Positions 41,852-54,063 of a DNA stretch of 64,000 bases are shown piece by piece. Both the position numbers and the translations under genes were made by a program. Numbering within the stretch: the stretch's first letter is position 1; each line of letters opens with the position of its first letter. The notes below the pieces were generated by a model. That model had not been told where the DNA came from. It did no database searches and saw only the letters and a list, made by a program, of their open reading frames with translations. The DNA lies in contig ML133488.1 in NCBI GenBank assembly GCA_003864495.1, positions 1,375,230-1,439,229 of the forward strand, written 5' to 3'. Source of the DNA: Nemopilema nomurai. Taxonomy: Eukaryota > Cnidaria > Scyphozoa > Rhizostomeae > Rhizostomatidae.

Positions 41852-44800
41852 CTCTAGTGAATCGCAATTTCAATCAGTAGTTGGTAATTGATGTTAAATA
41901 CAGCCACCAGACTTGATTGCACCTAATCCTTCTCATGAAAATCAATTTTTAATGAAGTATGCTTATGCCACAAGCTGAAATTTACCAAATCGCGGCACTG
42001 TTTGTTCATTCGATTTCGGCATGCTGTTTCGAGGCCAATCTTCATATATACATAGGTGTACGCCACAAATAAATTAATTTCATGCCTAGTATAAAGCACC
42101 TCGATTCGTTTTCTTCCCATGTCCCCCGCCCTCCTTTTCCTCCGTGCTAACAGGTATCCGTGATTGAGGAAATCTTTCGCTTTCTCACTAGTTGCTATGA
42201 GAGCCATCAGAATAATCCATGTTTTTATGTTACCGCTTTACCAAACCTATTACCGCTGAGCTTTGTTCTGCCGTGCAAAATCTTTTTCAGTCATAGTTTT
42301 TTCCGACGTTTGTATAGGTGTTAGGTGGGCTAGCGATGTTATTGCTTGATTCATTTTTGCTTTAGCACAGTAAACTTGGCCTGAAAGTAAATTTTTATTC
42401 AAAAAGGTGATTGTTACAAACTTTTAGTACTTGCATTCTTTATTTTACTTGCAAACACACAATTTCGTTCTTCCTTTGCCATCTTCAATTAAGCATTAAA
42501 AATTTCAGCTGCGATGAAAAGCCTTGGAGAAAAACAGGATATTAATGGTAGAAGCTTGCGCAATTCTTTAATCCGTTACTTTTTTGAGTTGTAATTTTCA
42601 TTGAATTGCTAATAGCAATAGTAGATAATTACTCAGCATAAATCTCAAATGAACACAAACCTTTCCGCTAGTGGAAAGTCACATTATTGCAGACATACAC
42701 GACTAAAATGAAACTTATATTTGGCGCTCTCTGAAGATCGCAATTCTTTGCCCTCGATGTAAAGATTGTGATTATTTGAATGTAAGTGAAAGTGAAAATA
42801 TGGAAGTGACTTGCAACAAGATAATATCTTGAAGAAAGTTCAAGCATCAACAACTGTGACTTCGTGCCTCACTCTATGAATGCACTAATTATATTTTTCA
42901 TACTAGGTACCAATGAAAGGAAAGGCCAAACTTTTATACAACATTGTACGGGCTACTTCTTCACAGAAGTGAAGTGAAAGGGTGATCCCGCAACGTTTAG
43001 TCCACGAGTAAAGTAGAAATCGGTAAAAAATTTGCTCTCTAGAGAAGGAGTATCGGCACTTGATAGTTAACTGGACAAAAGTGCAAGCTAAACCAGCAAC
43101 GCTAGAGGACCGGGCCGATTTAGCCGGAATGAACATAACAGTAATGATTCAACTGCTATAAAGGTATGTATTGGTGCTGGACATGGTCCTAAAATGTTGC
43201 ATTTGCATGGCTTTTTGTTGTTAGGCCAATCTCTTGACTAACCCTTTGCCGTGCAAATCAGGACAACGGCCACTGGAAGGGTTGCAGTTCTTCATAATAG
43301 CTAAAAATCTCTGTTAATGTTCGCGAGTTTCCCACCCAGCGGTAATTTCAGAAAGAAAACCAAAGTTTTTTAGAGTCTACCGCTGTCTACCGCAGAAATT
43401 ATTGTGTGAAACGACGAAGGAGAGACCGATTGGTGACAGTGCTTGACTACAACGGAAGACGAGGGCTGTGTGAAGATTTACATATCCTCACATTAATATT
43501 TACGATCATTCAGGCCTTTGTCTGCCTGCGTGACTTTGTTTCTCAACACCCGAGTCTTGGGACAAAAGCTTACATTAGCAGATTTCTAGCCACCCTACAA
43601 GATATACAAATAAATCTTGGCGCATTTTGGCTAGAAAAGACTTGTTTATTTGTATGCACCTCCATTAGCGCTCTTGAAATTTATCATTCAAAGGCATTGA
43701 GTCATGATAAATAGAAAGCGTAAACCCAAATTGCAAAAATTGCTGAGTCATTATGTTAGCTCCGTTAATCTGATTGGCTGTCAAGCAAACTACACACATA
43801 ATGCTATAACCTGATCACATCAAAGCCAATTTATCACATGAAAACAGACAACAGCCCGTGGAAAACCGCTATTTACCATAACTCAATGTTTTTAATATGA
43901 AGAAATGGCTTAGGATTTTGTCATTTTTCCTATTACCATGCCTAAAAAGTTTTGATGAGCAATAAAATGCTTTAATACTATATTTTTGCAAGGCCTTTGG
44001 CATTTTTTGTACTGAAGCATGCGCAGGTTGATTCAAAATGGCCGCAGAAACAAGTCGACTCCGCTAAGGATATAAATTACTGAGGGTAATACCAATAACT
44101 TGCAATAAGTTGCTGAAATGATGAATTTTGATACCCATACCTCCAAATTCAACTCAAAATGAAGCAAGGTCTAAATGGAAATTAAGGTATGGAGGGCGAC
44201 TCATTTTCAAAACATCAAGTTAAAACAGTGTTTAAACAAACTGCGTAAACAAATTTGGTCGAGAGTGTATACTAGGCATATTTCAAGGCATGCCTCCCTG
44301 CCAAAAGTCACTTAGCAGCATCAGTAACATTTTGAATCTTATATCAAATGGCTTCAAATAACTACAAGACAACAGGATGAATAATGAAGAAACTGAAAAT
44401 TTATCTATCCTCTTTTTAAAAGCTTAGTGTTCGTTAATCTTTTGTTATTAACTAGTCCCTAAAGGTGTAGGCTGCATGATTCACTGTGACTATAGAATCA
44501 GCACAATACAATATGTTGCTGTTCTTCAAAACGCCTTTTTCAGACCGTATAAAGAGTTTTGAAGAGAATCATGCACTATTCGTATAGAAGGTGACAATGC
44601 TCCCTCATATCATGGCAAAAACAGATATTTACTCAGATTGTGTGCTATAAATGTGCTTCATTGGCCGGAGGACTTCATACATTTTGCAATAATAAAAACG
44701 TATGACTGTTTATTTAAATCAACCAAGTAGTGATCCTCTTGATTCTCGAACAACAAACTGTGACCTGCAACTTGCCATTTAATTTGTCAGCTTTTGATCA

Positions 44801-45802
44801 TTTCCAAAGAATAATGTTTCTACTATTTTTGCGATTGTGAAGAAGTGATCTTGTTTCCCGAATATTCAGAGAACGGCTTCGTGTGCCTTAAGCCTGAAAT
44901 ACAAGATCAGTTTTTTTATCAGTTTTTACGGACATTTTGCAGTCAAATGTGTCTTAGATAGATGTGTAGAAACGAGTTGAGCTGGGTTTCTACCGACTGC
45001 GTTGCTCAACCTCCATGGACAATCCGAGCCTTATTTGTCTTATTTAACGTGCAGAAAACACAGAGCCAGACCAAGAGAGAGAGAGAGAGACGACGCGTTG
45101 TCTCTTGTGTTCTGTAGCGCTGTTTCTGACTGACTGACTGACATAGTGTGATAATGAAAAGTAGACGAGTTCACTACAGGTGTCATTTTAGCGGCTTGAA
45201 CGGAGGATGCTTGGCTACCGAGCAGATTATAAAAATATTGAGATTTTGAATATTGAAATATTGTTTATTTTACTAAAATACAAACGATTCTACTAAAAAT
45301 AGTTAAATAATTACTAAAGATAATTTTTATAATTTTAACGGCTGGGCTCCCAAATTTACACATTTTTCTTCCCAAAATTGATCTCAGACCCAATAAGACG
45401 CATTCTAATTTGCATGTTTAATTGGCGGACGCCATGTGTCCAATGATTTATCTGGAAACCTGAGCAACACTTTAGTAAGGAGAGTGTTAATGACGTATGA
45501 TCTTTGAATATAAATTTTTCGCCACAATGTTCCATGTGCCTCTTTTCCGTGTTACCGATCCCAAAATGCAACCGGCCATCATTACCCACAATGCTTTGGC
45601 AGCGGGAAACGTTTGGGGTTCGTTCCTTTGTGGTGCAATCGTGCTAGCCAGAAACGCTCGTTTGATGTGATCATCTCTGGTCGAAAAGGTTTTGAAAAGA
45701 CCATAGCTTTGCTTGAATTACGGGAGAGTAATCCTGCTTTTAACAGAAACATTTTTGTCAATTTTAGAGCTGCAATAGTTCAATATCAAGTCGCAAAGTT
45801 GC

Positions 45803-46882
45803 ATGAGAATGAGTCTTGGAAGGGATTTCTCCAGCGAAGGCCTAAACTTCGATTTTGGCATTCTGGATATAGAAATGACAGAGTTGCACGACGATTTGGA
45901 GAAGTACGTTGCCTGTGACTACCAGGATCTTGGATTTGGAGTATCACCGGCTCATAGTTCTGACAGTGGAGTGGATAATGTCGAGGAAGACCTCTGTGAT
46001 GTATACAATGATGGCACAAACACTACAAGCGCTGAAGATAGGCCACTGTCAGACAGTTTTGAAGAGTTCAAAAAAGATTGTTTGGATTTGGGAATGGTCC
46101 TAGGAACCGAAGACAGTCAAACCTTTTGGAGAAAAGCAGGAGAAGAGAAGCTTAAGGTAGCCATTGATGAAGATCACTGTTACACATCTAACCAATTGTC
46201 AAGCAATTTCTTATCATCTGAAGCTGAAAACGAAGAAGAAGAAAATACTTTTGTTTCTTCCAGCTTTAAAAAGGGCAGTTCAAAGCACGTGGAAAGCAGC
46301 AAATGCCACTTTGGATCATTTAACAAGAAGCAGCAAGCCAATGCCGAAATTGATGCAGATTTGGAACCAGCATTAACTGACAAGTGTTCCAACAGGAATG
46401 CAGTGATGGCAAGGCTGAATAGACAAAGGAAGAAAAGATATGTCAATAATTTGGAATCTGAAGTCAACAACTTAAGAAAACAGAACACAGGTTTATTGGC
46501 TGAGAACAAGGACTTGAAAGCCAAGGTTTTCAAATATTTGGAAGAAATGGAATATTTGAGGGGTGTAATTGAGAACCAGAGCACATTATCAGCAGTTATA
46601 AAGGCAGTTGCCAGTGCCCCTGGGATCCAATTGAAAGGGATTGTGCCTTTTCCTAAGCAGGCAAGGGATAGCAAGGAAGCAGCAACAGATTCATTGAATT
46701 TTAAGGCTAACGGCTCCAATCTCAAAGGTTCTGCTCGAGACGTTGAAAGAATCCAAAGGAATCCAGTTACTGAAAAAGGAATCAAACACAAAGGAGGGAT
46801 TTGTGTCCATGTAAAGGAGGATAATGTTTCAATTGAGTTTTGTCACCATTGTAACTCACATGCAGATTCAAGCATGTCATGA
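45803..46882 (+). CDS. CREBZF: CREBZF/Zhangfei-like bZIP transcription factor (intronless)
   Basis: A single uninterrupted frame of 359 residues starts MRMSLGRDF; a second ATG lies two codons later. The N-terminus is acidic and serine-rich, a likely activation or interaction region, and contains DHCY at residues 124-127, which fits the HCF-1 binding motif (D/E)HxY known in CREBZF. The basic region NRNAVMARLNRQRKKRY begins at residue 197 and runs into a leucine zipper (LESEVNNLRKQN... to EYLRGVIEN, to about 260). Asn-Arg-x-Ala-Val-x-Ala-Arg matches the CREBZF rather than the CREB/ATF basic region. The last 29 residues begin GGICVHVKEDNVSIEFC, resembling the human CREBZF tail GGVCLHV..D.VSVEFC. 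The human coding region is also intronless as I recall. The protein is nuclear and acts as a co-regulator through HCF-1 and other bZIP or nuclear receptor partners (family knowledge). The poly(A) site is unclear; AATAAA occurs at 47970-47975. Confidence 0.9.
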   Translation: MRMSLGRDFSSEGLNFDFGILDIEMTELHDDLEKYVACDYQDLGFGVSPAHSSDSGVDNVEEDLCDVYNDGTNTTSAEDRPLSDSFEEFKKDCLDLGMVLGTEDSQTFWRKAGEEKLKVAIDEDHCYTSNQLSSNFLSSEAENEEEENTFVSSSFKKGSSKHVESSKCHFGSFNKKQQANAEIDADLEPALTDKCSNRNAVMARLNRQRKKRYVNNLESEVNNLRKQNTGLLAENKDLKAKVFKYLEEMEYLRGVIENQSTLSAVIKAVASAPGIQLKGIVPFPKQARDSKEAATDSLNFKANGSNLKGSARDVERIQRNPVTEKGIKHKGGICVHVKEDNVSIEFCHHCNSHADSSMS

Positions 46883-49800
46883 TCAAAGTTGCTGCCAAGG
46901 ATTCAGACAAAGTCCACATTGCACTAGATATTTACTCACATGACCTATGAAGGTTGTATATTTTTAGCTATTAGCTAAAAGGCATGTATGTACGCAAAGT
47001 AGACCCACCAAAGTAATTTCAGGGAGGGCTGAAGTCAGCAATGAAAGGCTTTATATTTGTAAACTTGTAGATTGGGTGACCCTGTAAGTCAGAGTATTTC
47101 ACGGGATTGTTTTCATGTCAATTTTTTAGCCCTTAGGAATTCTATTTATCAACATAATTAGATAAAAAATGCCTGCTAACCTTACGATTTAGGCACTTTG
47201 TTATAAAGTCTTCTTGAATATCCAGCCCTGCCCTGAAATTCTGTGCAAGTAGGTCTTGTTGGTGGGGGCTGCAAATTTAATCATAGATAGAAACCTTCTC
47301 TCTGGCCCAAAAGTATGGGTCAAACTGTCTGATTGCACCAAAAAGAACTTGAACAAAGGCAGGAAGCTTGTTATGCTGGTAATACAAATGGACAGTGAGA
47401 GAACATCTGATGATTTTATCAATCTAAAGACAAACTGCAAGAAACTGTAAATATGATGTTATGTTAATTAGTTAATTAAAATTTGTACTTGGAAACTTTC
47501 TTTTACTTTTCAGGTGATTCTGTTGAGTACAAAGAGCATTGCAGCCATATGTTCTCTGTGCATCTAGTAACTGGTAAGGAAATTTAGTTCCCCATTTTAT
47601 ATTGTAATGGAACAAGAACTGTTTTTTCACATTTAATGCATAATTATCAATGGCTCTTCTTAGCATATTGCAATGAATTAACTATAATGTTGTTCTATGA
47701 AAAAATTTGATAGTCATTTTGTAAAATTGAACTACATGTTTCAATTAAGAGAAACGTAAAGTGTCTATCAACATCTTATCAATTATATGCTTAAAGGCAA
47801 GCCTGTTTTGAAAAAATTAGCAGTAACAAAATCTACAACCAGAAGTACTTCAAGTTTACTAGATGAATAACAACATAAGATATATATATGGCTAGAGCTT
47901 TTATTTTAACAATGCTAGATGCAAGCTATTAAAGTTTCTTGCCTGGAGCCATAAAGAAGATTAGATTGAAATAAAGTCATGAATTTTTTAGTTTTTATGT
48001 TTCATTCATTTGATTTTTTTATTTGAGTTCCTTGTCCTATTCACTTGATTCTATGTGTTGATTTGGAAAAGTCTTGTAATTTTTTAAGTTGTTAATTCTC
48101 TAAACTATGATAGGCTCAAAATTGTTTGGAGTAGTCAAGCCAAGAAGCAAGACGTTGCCATGTTGTTTAGGAATTGTAGTCTTGCAAATCTTTATTTTAA
48201 CTTTCCTTTGACCCTTTGACATATTTAGGTCGTAAATTTGGCATGTTTTATATCATTTTATGCTACATGGAATGTTGCAAATTATGACTGCTTATCAATT
48301 TGGACTACTTCATCTAATGTTTGTAATTGAAATATGGTAATACGTTTGCTAATTATTGGAGCTAACTTTCACAGATCCAGTCATAAGCTTAAGTGTCCCA
48401 TTGATCTTATATTGTGTAAGAATTTTTTTGTAAGAGAGCTCTGTTTTGTCCTTTTCAATAAATAGTCATTTTTGTGACAGAAAATGGTTTCTTGTTCCAT
48501 TGCAATCCCTTCCCCTACAATGCTAGTGCTGAGTCTAATGGCCAGTTTCTTTTTTCCCCACACAACACAAAGGTTGGCACTTTGATTGAATGTGTTCATT
48601 GTATATCAAAGAATGGACTTTCTTGCCATAAAAGGTGGTAGATTTTGTTTAATATTTTTGCTGTCAGTGAATTTCTGCTATGATTGACACCAGGTGTTTG
48701 TATTTCTTCAACCAATGAAGGCTGAAAAGATTATGATGAGCTGCAGTTCATTTTAACTGAAATTTTTTGGAACTTTTTTTAAAACTAAAGGTCTGCACAT
48801 TCAGAGACACCTGTTTGTTGGTCATTTTAGAAATTCAATGACACCAAACCAATGTCTTCTGGAAAGGCAGCAGCACTTTGCTGTTTCAAGTCTCATGCAA
48901 TAATTAAACAGAAGCTTTCCAAGAAGCCTTGTTACAAAGCTAGCTTTAAACAAGAACTTGACTTCTCATCCCTTTTTTGTTTGAGTACTCTCTGCTTACT
49001 TGAAGTTAGATGAAGTTTGTTTCAATTTATGAGTGCCAAAAATAATTGTTTTATAATGAGATGTATTGTGCAGATGCATGCATTTTAAGTTTGAGTTTTT
49101 GCAGATTTTGTGGGACAAAGAGTTCTGATTTGATAAAATATGGTTGTTTAAATTTGAAGTTCTGTTCTATCAAAGCAGGAAACATCAGTAATAAAACTTT
49201 TGGCAAAAGCAAATCTATTTAGAATATGTTTTTTACATGGCTGCTCTATTCCCAAGTTTTGAATAATGACAATGGGTTACTGAAAATCATGACAATGGGT
49301 TAGTGGAAACAAGGGTTTATAGAGAGCTCTTTGATGATTTTTCTCAGATCTGTCAGCAGGTTTGGTCCTCAAGTAAAAGTACATTCATTAGGTAAGTGTG
49401 GGAAGTTGCTGATAATGGACTATGTAAGTTTCTTGGTTTTGGCAGTCTTGCTAAACTGGAAGGTTAAAGATGTTTTCAGGCAGTTACAAACACAAGTTCC
49501 TGTTTAAACTGGTCAGTGAGGTAGGGTAGCGATTTATTTCCAGTCAATCTGTAGCTTGTGCAGATGTGCCATTGGTAATATGTTGGCAAACTGGTTTGAA
49601 AAAAGATGACAACTGAAAAGATATAGTAAACCGACAATCTTCAGCACTGTAGTAAAGTGTATAAAAACCACCTTTCTCTTGCCTTTTTTATCCCATAAGT
49701 GGGGATTATCAAACAGAGCATTTGAAGTTATTGGGAAAGGAGTTAACTGTGGTTAGTAAATGCTAATTATGTTATATTAGAAAAGAAAGACATGCACTCC

Positions 49801-52800
49801 TGATTCCATTTCTACATAACAAATCACAATAAGAAATTTGAAGGGTCCTAGAAATATAATGTAATAGCATGGCATTGCTTCTAAAGTGCTTTAGTGAAAG
49901 AACCTATTGAGCTTGATTTTCCCCGTCCTAGCTAAAAATGACCAGAGAAATAAAAAAAGGTTAGATACTTTGGAACAGTGACACATTTACCCACGGGCCT
50001 ACTGGGTCAAGGCTCCCCCTTTTTTTATTCAGGGACCCCCAACTGAAGTTTTGAAAACCTACATAAAGTGCTGTTGATGAACTGAGTGGCATGACACAAA
50101 TTGATTTCGTAAATTTTGAGGGGCCCAATCAAATTTGGGTCAATGGTCATGGCAGTAGTAAATGATACTTTGAAGGAACTCCTGAAAGAGTCATAGAGGT
50201 AGTTGCCAAAGATGAAATGAAATAAAACTTCAAATGAATAGTGAGCAACAAAGACGTCAAGGCTGTGTAATAAGTGACAAAAGAGAAGAGAAACAGTTTG
50301 AAGTAAATTGCATTTAAAGCTAGGGGACAATCAAGTGGAAAGAGTAGTGCTTATTGGAATGAGATTGTTTGAGTGTAAGTAGAAGAGTGTAAATAAGTGG
50401 CAGTTGCATTGTTTCCAACAAGTGGATCGAAGCATGGCAGTATTGCAGTCGAGCCTGACTGAATCAACTCATTGGCCTTATTTTTTGTAAAGAGAATGAA
50501 AAGAGTACCAAACATCAAGAGAAGTATTGGGAACAGTGCTTGATAAAAAGGCTTTCAAAATAATCCTGAACTGTTTCATATGTAATTTAAATGAACAGGA
50601 GTCTTCTCCTGTAGTGTGCTCCAATATGTGATGATTACATTTGTTTTTTAAAGTCATGTAAATAATTTTCTAAAATTTGCAGTACTCCCTTTGGAGTCAA
50701 TCATGGACTTTTGGATAGAGTCACTAAATATCTTATAAAGAAAGTTAATGTGCAACATTTTGGAGCGGAAATTGAATCAATATTATAATTTTCTTCGTAA
50801 GAAACCATGTCGCCTATCACAACTAATATTCCCTGGCCTAATGTCCAAGAAAATATATTTTATATAGATATAAAATATAGACTGGCATTATTCACAAATG
50901 ATTCTTACATTTTAGCAATTTTGAGCCTCTATATCTTTATAGACTTGATTCTTATAAAAAGTAACTACTCGTTAGATCTACATCAACTTGTTTGAAAAGC
51001 AAAACTTTTTGTGTTGCTTCGCGTTTGCCCTCTGCAAATTCTAAAGGTTGCGTTGATACAATGTGCACACTGACGAAATTGCAAGACGCACACGACTTTG
51101 TGCCCAATCGCAACAATTGCAATACAACGTGCTAAATAAACAAGGCATGTAGAGTTGCTGTGGATATGGCTATCTGCTGAAAATGTTATTCAAGATAAAG
51201 GGAATTGCAATGGGGCTTGCGCAGTTTTTAGAAAAATCTTTCTGCGTTTTAAGTATTCTCCAGTCCAGTTGCTTGTGGAAAGTCTAGGATCGATGAATTT
51301 ACGGGATATTTGAATAAACTGAGGTCAGCTTTTAAAACTTTCAAGCAGTAACGAAATTACGTTTTTGTGGGTCTAGCCACAAAAGTAAAAGTGTTGGGGG
51401 GGGGGGGGGTGAAGCTTAGCTGCCAGAAGAAAGGGCGTGTCATGTCTGAGCATCCTTTTTAGGGAACACCCTTCAAAATTTGAAGACGTGGACCCCGACA
51501 GGGGGTCACCAAGTATGCTTGTTTTTCTTGTGTTGGCCATAAAAATTTTCAATTAGCTTTTAAGAGAGCAATTTATAAAAGGTGTCGAAGTAGACCTCGT
51601 TGGCAACGATCATCGAAATCAAAGCAGCAAAAAGGCAGGTAAATAAATTTTGAGGCGGGAAAATCATGTCGCAACAGTAGTTTATTTCGTTTATGTCACC
51701 AAGAAACACTTATGCAAGGATTTTAAGTGATTATCCTCTGTAGGAAATCAAACTGCATTGAAAGAAATTCAAAACAGCCATGTCCCACGCCACAATCTTG
51801 AAAATTGGGGGGGGGGGGGGCAGGGTGAGCCATAGCTGACGATTCATGGCTATATTGGAATTATTTTCTTGGCAAAAAAGTGGGAGGGGGTGGGCCATGA
51901 ACCTTGGTGGCGTGGGCCCTGGAAGCGGTAGACAAACTCAAATACAAAAGTTTAGAAAGTAATATCCGTGATGTGTACCTGGAGTGTTGTATGAGGCGCA
52001 ACTATGATCGACAAGGAATCCTTCAGTAACTTATTTGCGATATCGAGGCACCACCTAATGAGGTTGTACAGCATACACACTTTTTTTATATAAGGAACCA
52101 CTTTACAAGGAACCTACATTTAGAAGGCCGAAATATATAAAGAACTTATACTAATAAAAACGAAATCCCTAAGGAACTTTTCGATTCCATTCATTTGCAG
52201 CCAATACTCGCATAGATTGTTTGCTATTCGTGTGTCAAGTGATTTATTGAGTAGTTTCTGCATACTCTATCTCGCCCCATCCTATTAAGTGTTAAGACTT
52301 TTTGATGTGCAGTGTAAATTAAGGAACTTTTGGTACTAAAATCTGATGACTTGAGGTCTAGGAATAAGGTTCCTTATAAAAAAGCGTGTATTTTAAATGA
52401 GGGAGGAATACATTACCACTTTTAACTGATCATGTATTTTTGAAATGCTGCCTTGCGCATTTCTTCAAGATGCAAGAAAATCAAAGTTCGTTTCTAGTGT
52501 CTGAACTTCCATTCACTCTTATTTTAATCTATAATAATGGCGGTACTGATGACAAAACATCTTAAGCTGAATGTGACATTTCTAAGGCAGTCGAATAGGT
52601 GTACAAAGAAGTAGGTAAGGGCTCGATTCCACTAGAGTAGGCAAGAGAGACGACTAGTCAAGCCCCTGAGCAGAGACGGGTCTCTTGAAAGTATATAGCT
52701 TCTTAGTGTTCTCAGTCACCGAGGCACTGCTGCTGTTTGGCTAGACAAGTCTGCAGAAGTGTGTTCCAAGAAGTATGCCCTTGTACCTAGCGCAACAACC

Positions 52801-54063
52801 GTTGTAAAAACTGTCGAAACCTGAAAACTTTGCTCGAAAGCCAGGGTAATTGAAATAACCCGGCGTTATAAGTAATAAGTGCAGCATCGAAAATTTCTCA
52901 CGTCTTATGCATAGGGCGTTTGCAGAAGAGAACCTATGGACAAGTTACAGGGCTACTACCCATACCCCTTTTGGCTGCAGCACACAAGAACTCGTAGGCT
53001 TGGATTGCCACTTAAAAGCTGCAAACTAAGGTCCGCAGTCGTTAAAGTTGATTAGCATATGTTTAATCACAACAGCCCTCGCCAACTTCATTATGCAGGT
53101 CTGAAAGGCAGCACTTTGTTCCGTATTTCACTTTGCGTTTTGTTTATTTACGAGTCTGGTGAATATTACCAATACCATCATCATCCGCCAAGGTAGCTCA
53201 ATTAGATTCAAACACCGTGAATGAGCTTGAATTATGTATCATTTGTAGGTGTGGTTCGATTATCTGCCTTGTAAGCAAACAGTTGCATCTTTATGCTACC
53301 TGTTTGAGTTTTGAGCACCATGAATAGGCTCTATCGGATGAATATGCCCTTATTTCTGCTTGCTTTTTGCGGAAACTCTAAGGCGGGTATCGTCTAGTTG
53401 TTTTCGAAATTTGATCAGGGGGACAAATGGGGGTAATCACAAAGCAACCTTCTTAAAAGTAATCACAGGAGATAAGATTTTAATTCGAGAGAATTCAGAT
53501 TCTAAATCGAGTTATTTGATTTTAAAAGCCTTTCAGTAAACTAACTCTGGCAAATTTATCTCTGCCATATCAGGGTATATTTCTTATAATTAATAGTTAT
53601 CTATTTTAATTTTGCCCATAGCTTGCAAGGAAAATGTTTGGAGAGAAGTGCGGACTGTAAGGCATGTTTATAAGAAGTCTTAGAAGGGTAGTCTGAAGCA
53701 GCACAGAGGACGCCAAAGGTATTATCGTATTTAGAGAGTGCAGATGCGACTCAGGGTAAGCCCCTTGCTACCTACAGGCTAATTTTAGTAACAAGAAACA
53801 GTGCAAGTTTTATTTGCAGAAACGAGCTCGAGCTCAAAATACTGCTTTCACTAAGCGTTATTTTTGCACCAGCTAAATCATGTAGCTAGCTATAAATCAG
53901 CCAGTTATCAGGTAGCAGATACTCGTATTCAGTCCCCCTGTTTCACCACGAGACCATGCCTACAGTTTAATGTGTTTTTCCACAACTGCTCATGAATATT
54001 AAAAGAAACGTTTGCTTTTGACACAAGACTAGGAATCGCTGTTTTTGATTCTCATTTTTCGCG
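46883..54063. other. Gene-poor interval between CREBZF and EF-hand gene
   Basis: About 7.2 kb. The left part (to about 48000) may be a spliced CREBZF 3' UTR: a GTAAGT donor at 47085 and a TTTTCAG acceptor ending at 47514 flank a possible intron. Further right are poly-G runs near 51397-51409 and 51807-51819 and a MITE at 52076-52388. No coding exon was recognised. Sequence from 48000 to 51000 is AT-rich and featureless. Confidence 0.45.
52076..52388. mobile_element. MITE with TA target site, family member 2
   Basis: Same family as 19067-19441. The left end CACACTTTTTTTATATAAGGAACC and right end GGTTCCTTATAAAAAAGCGTG are inverted repeats flanked by TA. The inside matches the other copy along nearly its full length (for example AACGAAATCCCTAAGGAACTT), with a deletion of about 60 bp overall. 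Non-coding. Confidence 0.85.

Larger units (their letters stand above)
37017..45802. other. 8.8-kb gene-poor interval between PRDM14-like gene and CREBZF
   Basis: No complete gene was recognised. It contains the PRDM14-like promoter, clusters of TAAT-type homeodomain core sites around 39030-39280 (for example AATAATTAATGAAC and GGCTAATCGC), a poly-G run near 41386-41396, a GA microsatellite near 45078-45090 and (CTGA)n near 45124-45142. Isolated exon-like pieces at 40909-40974 (minus) and 41663-41851 (plus) could not be joined into a gene. It may be cis-regulatory sequence or contain an unrecognised lineage-specific or non-coding gene. Confidence 0.45.

Noticed and set aside
41923..42207. Minus-strand frame MALIATSEKAKDFLNHG as a first exon
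   Set aside because: Protein-like start but only a weak donor and no recognised partner exon; kept only as part of the unassigned-exon finding.
46180..46791. 203-residue minus-strand open frame
   Set aside because: Antisense shadow of the CREBZF coding region; no family motif.
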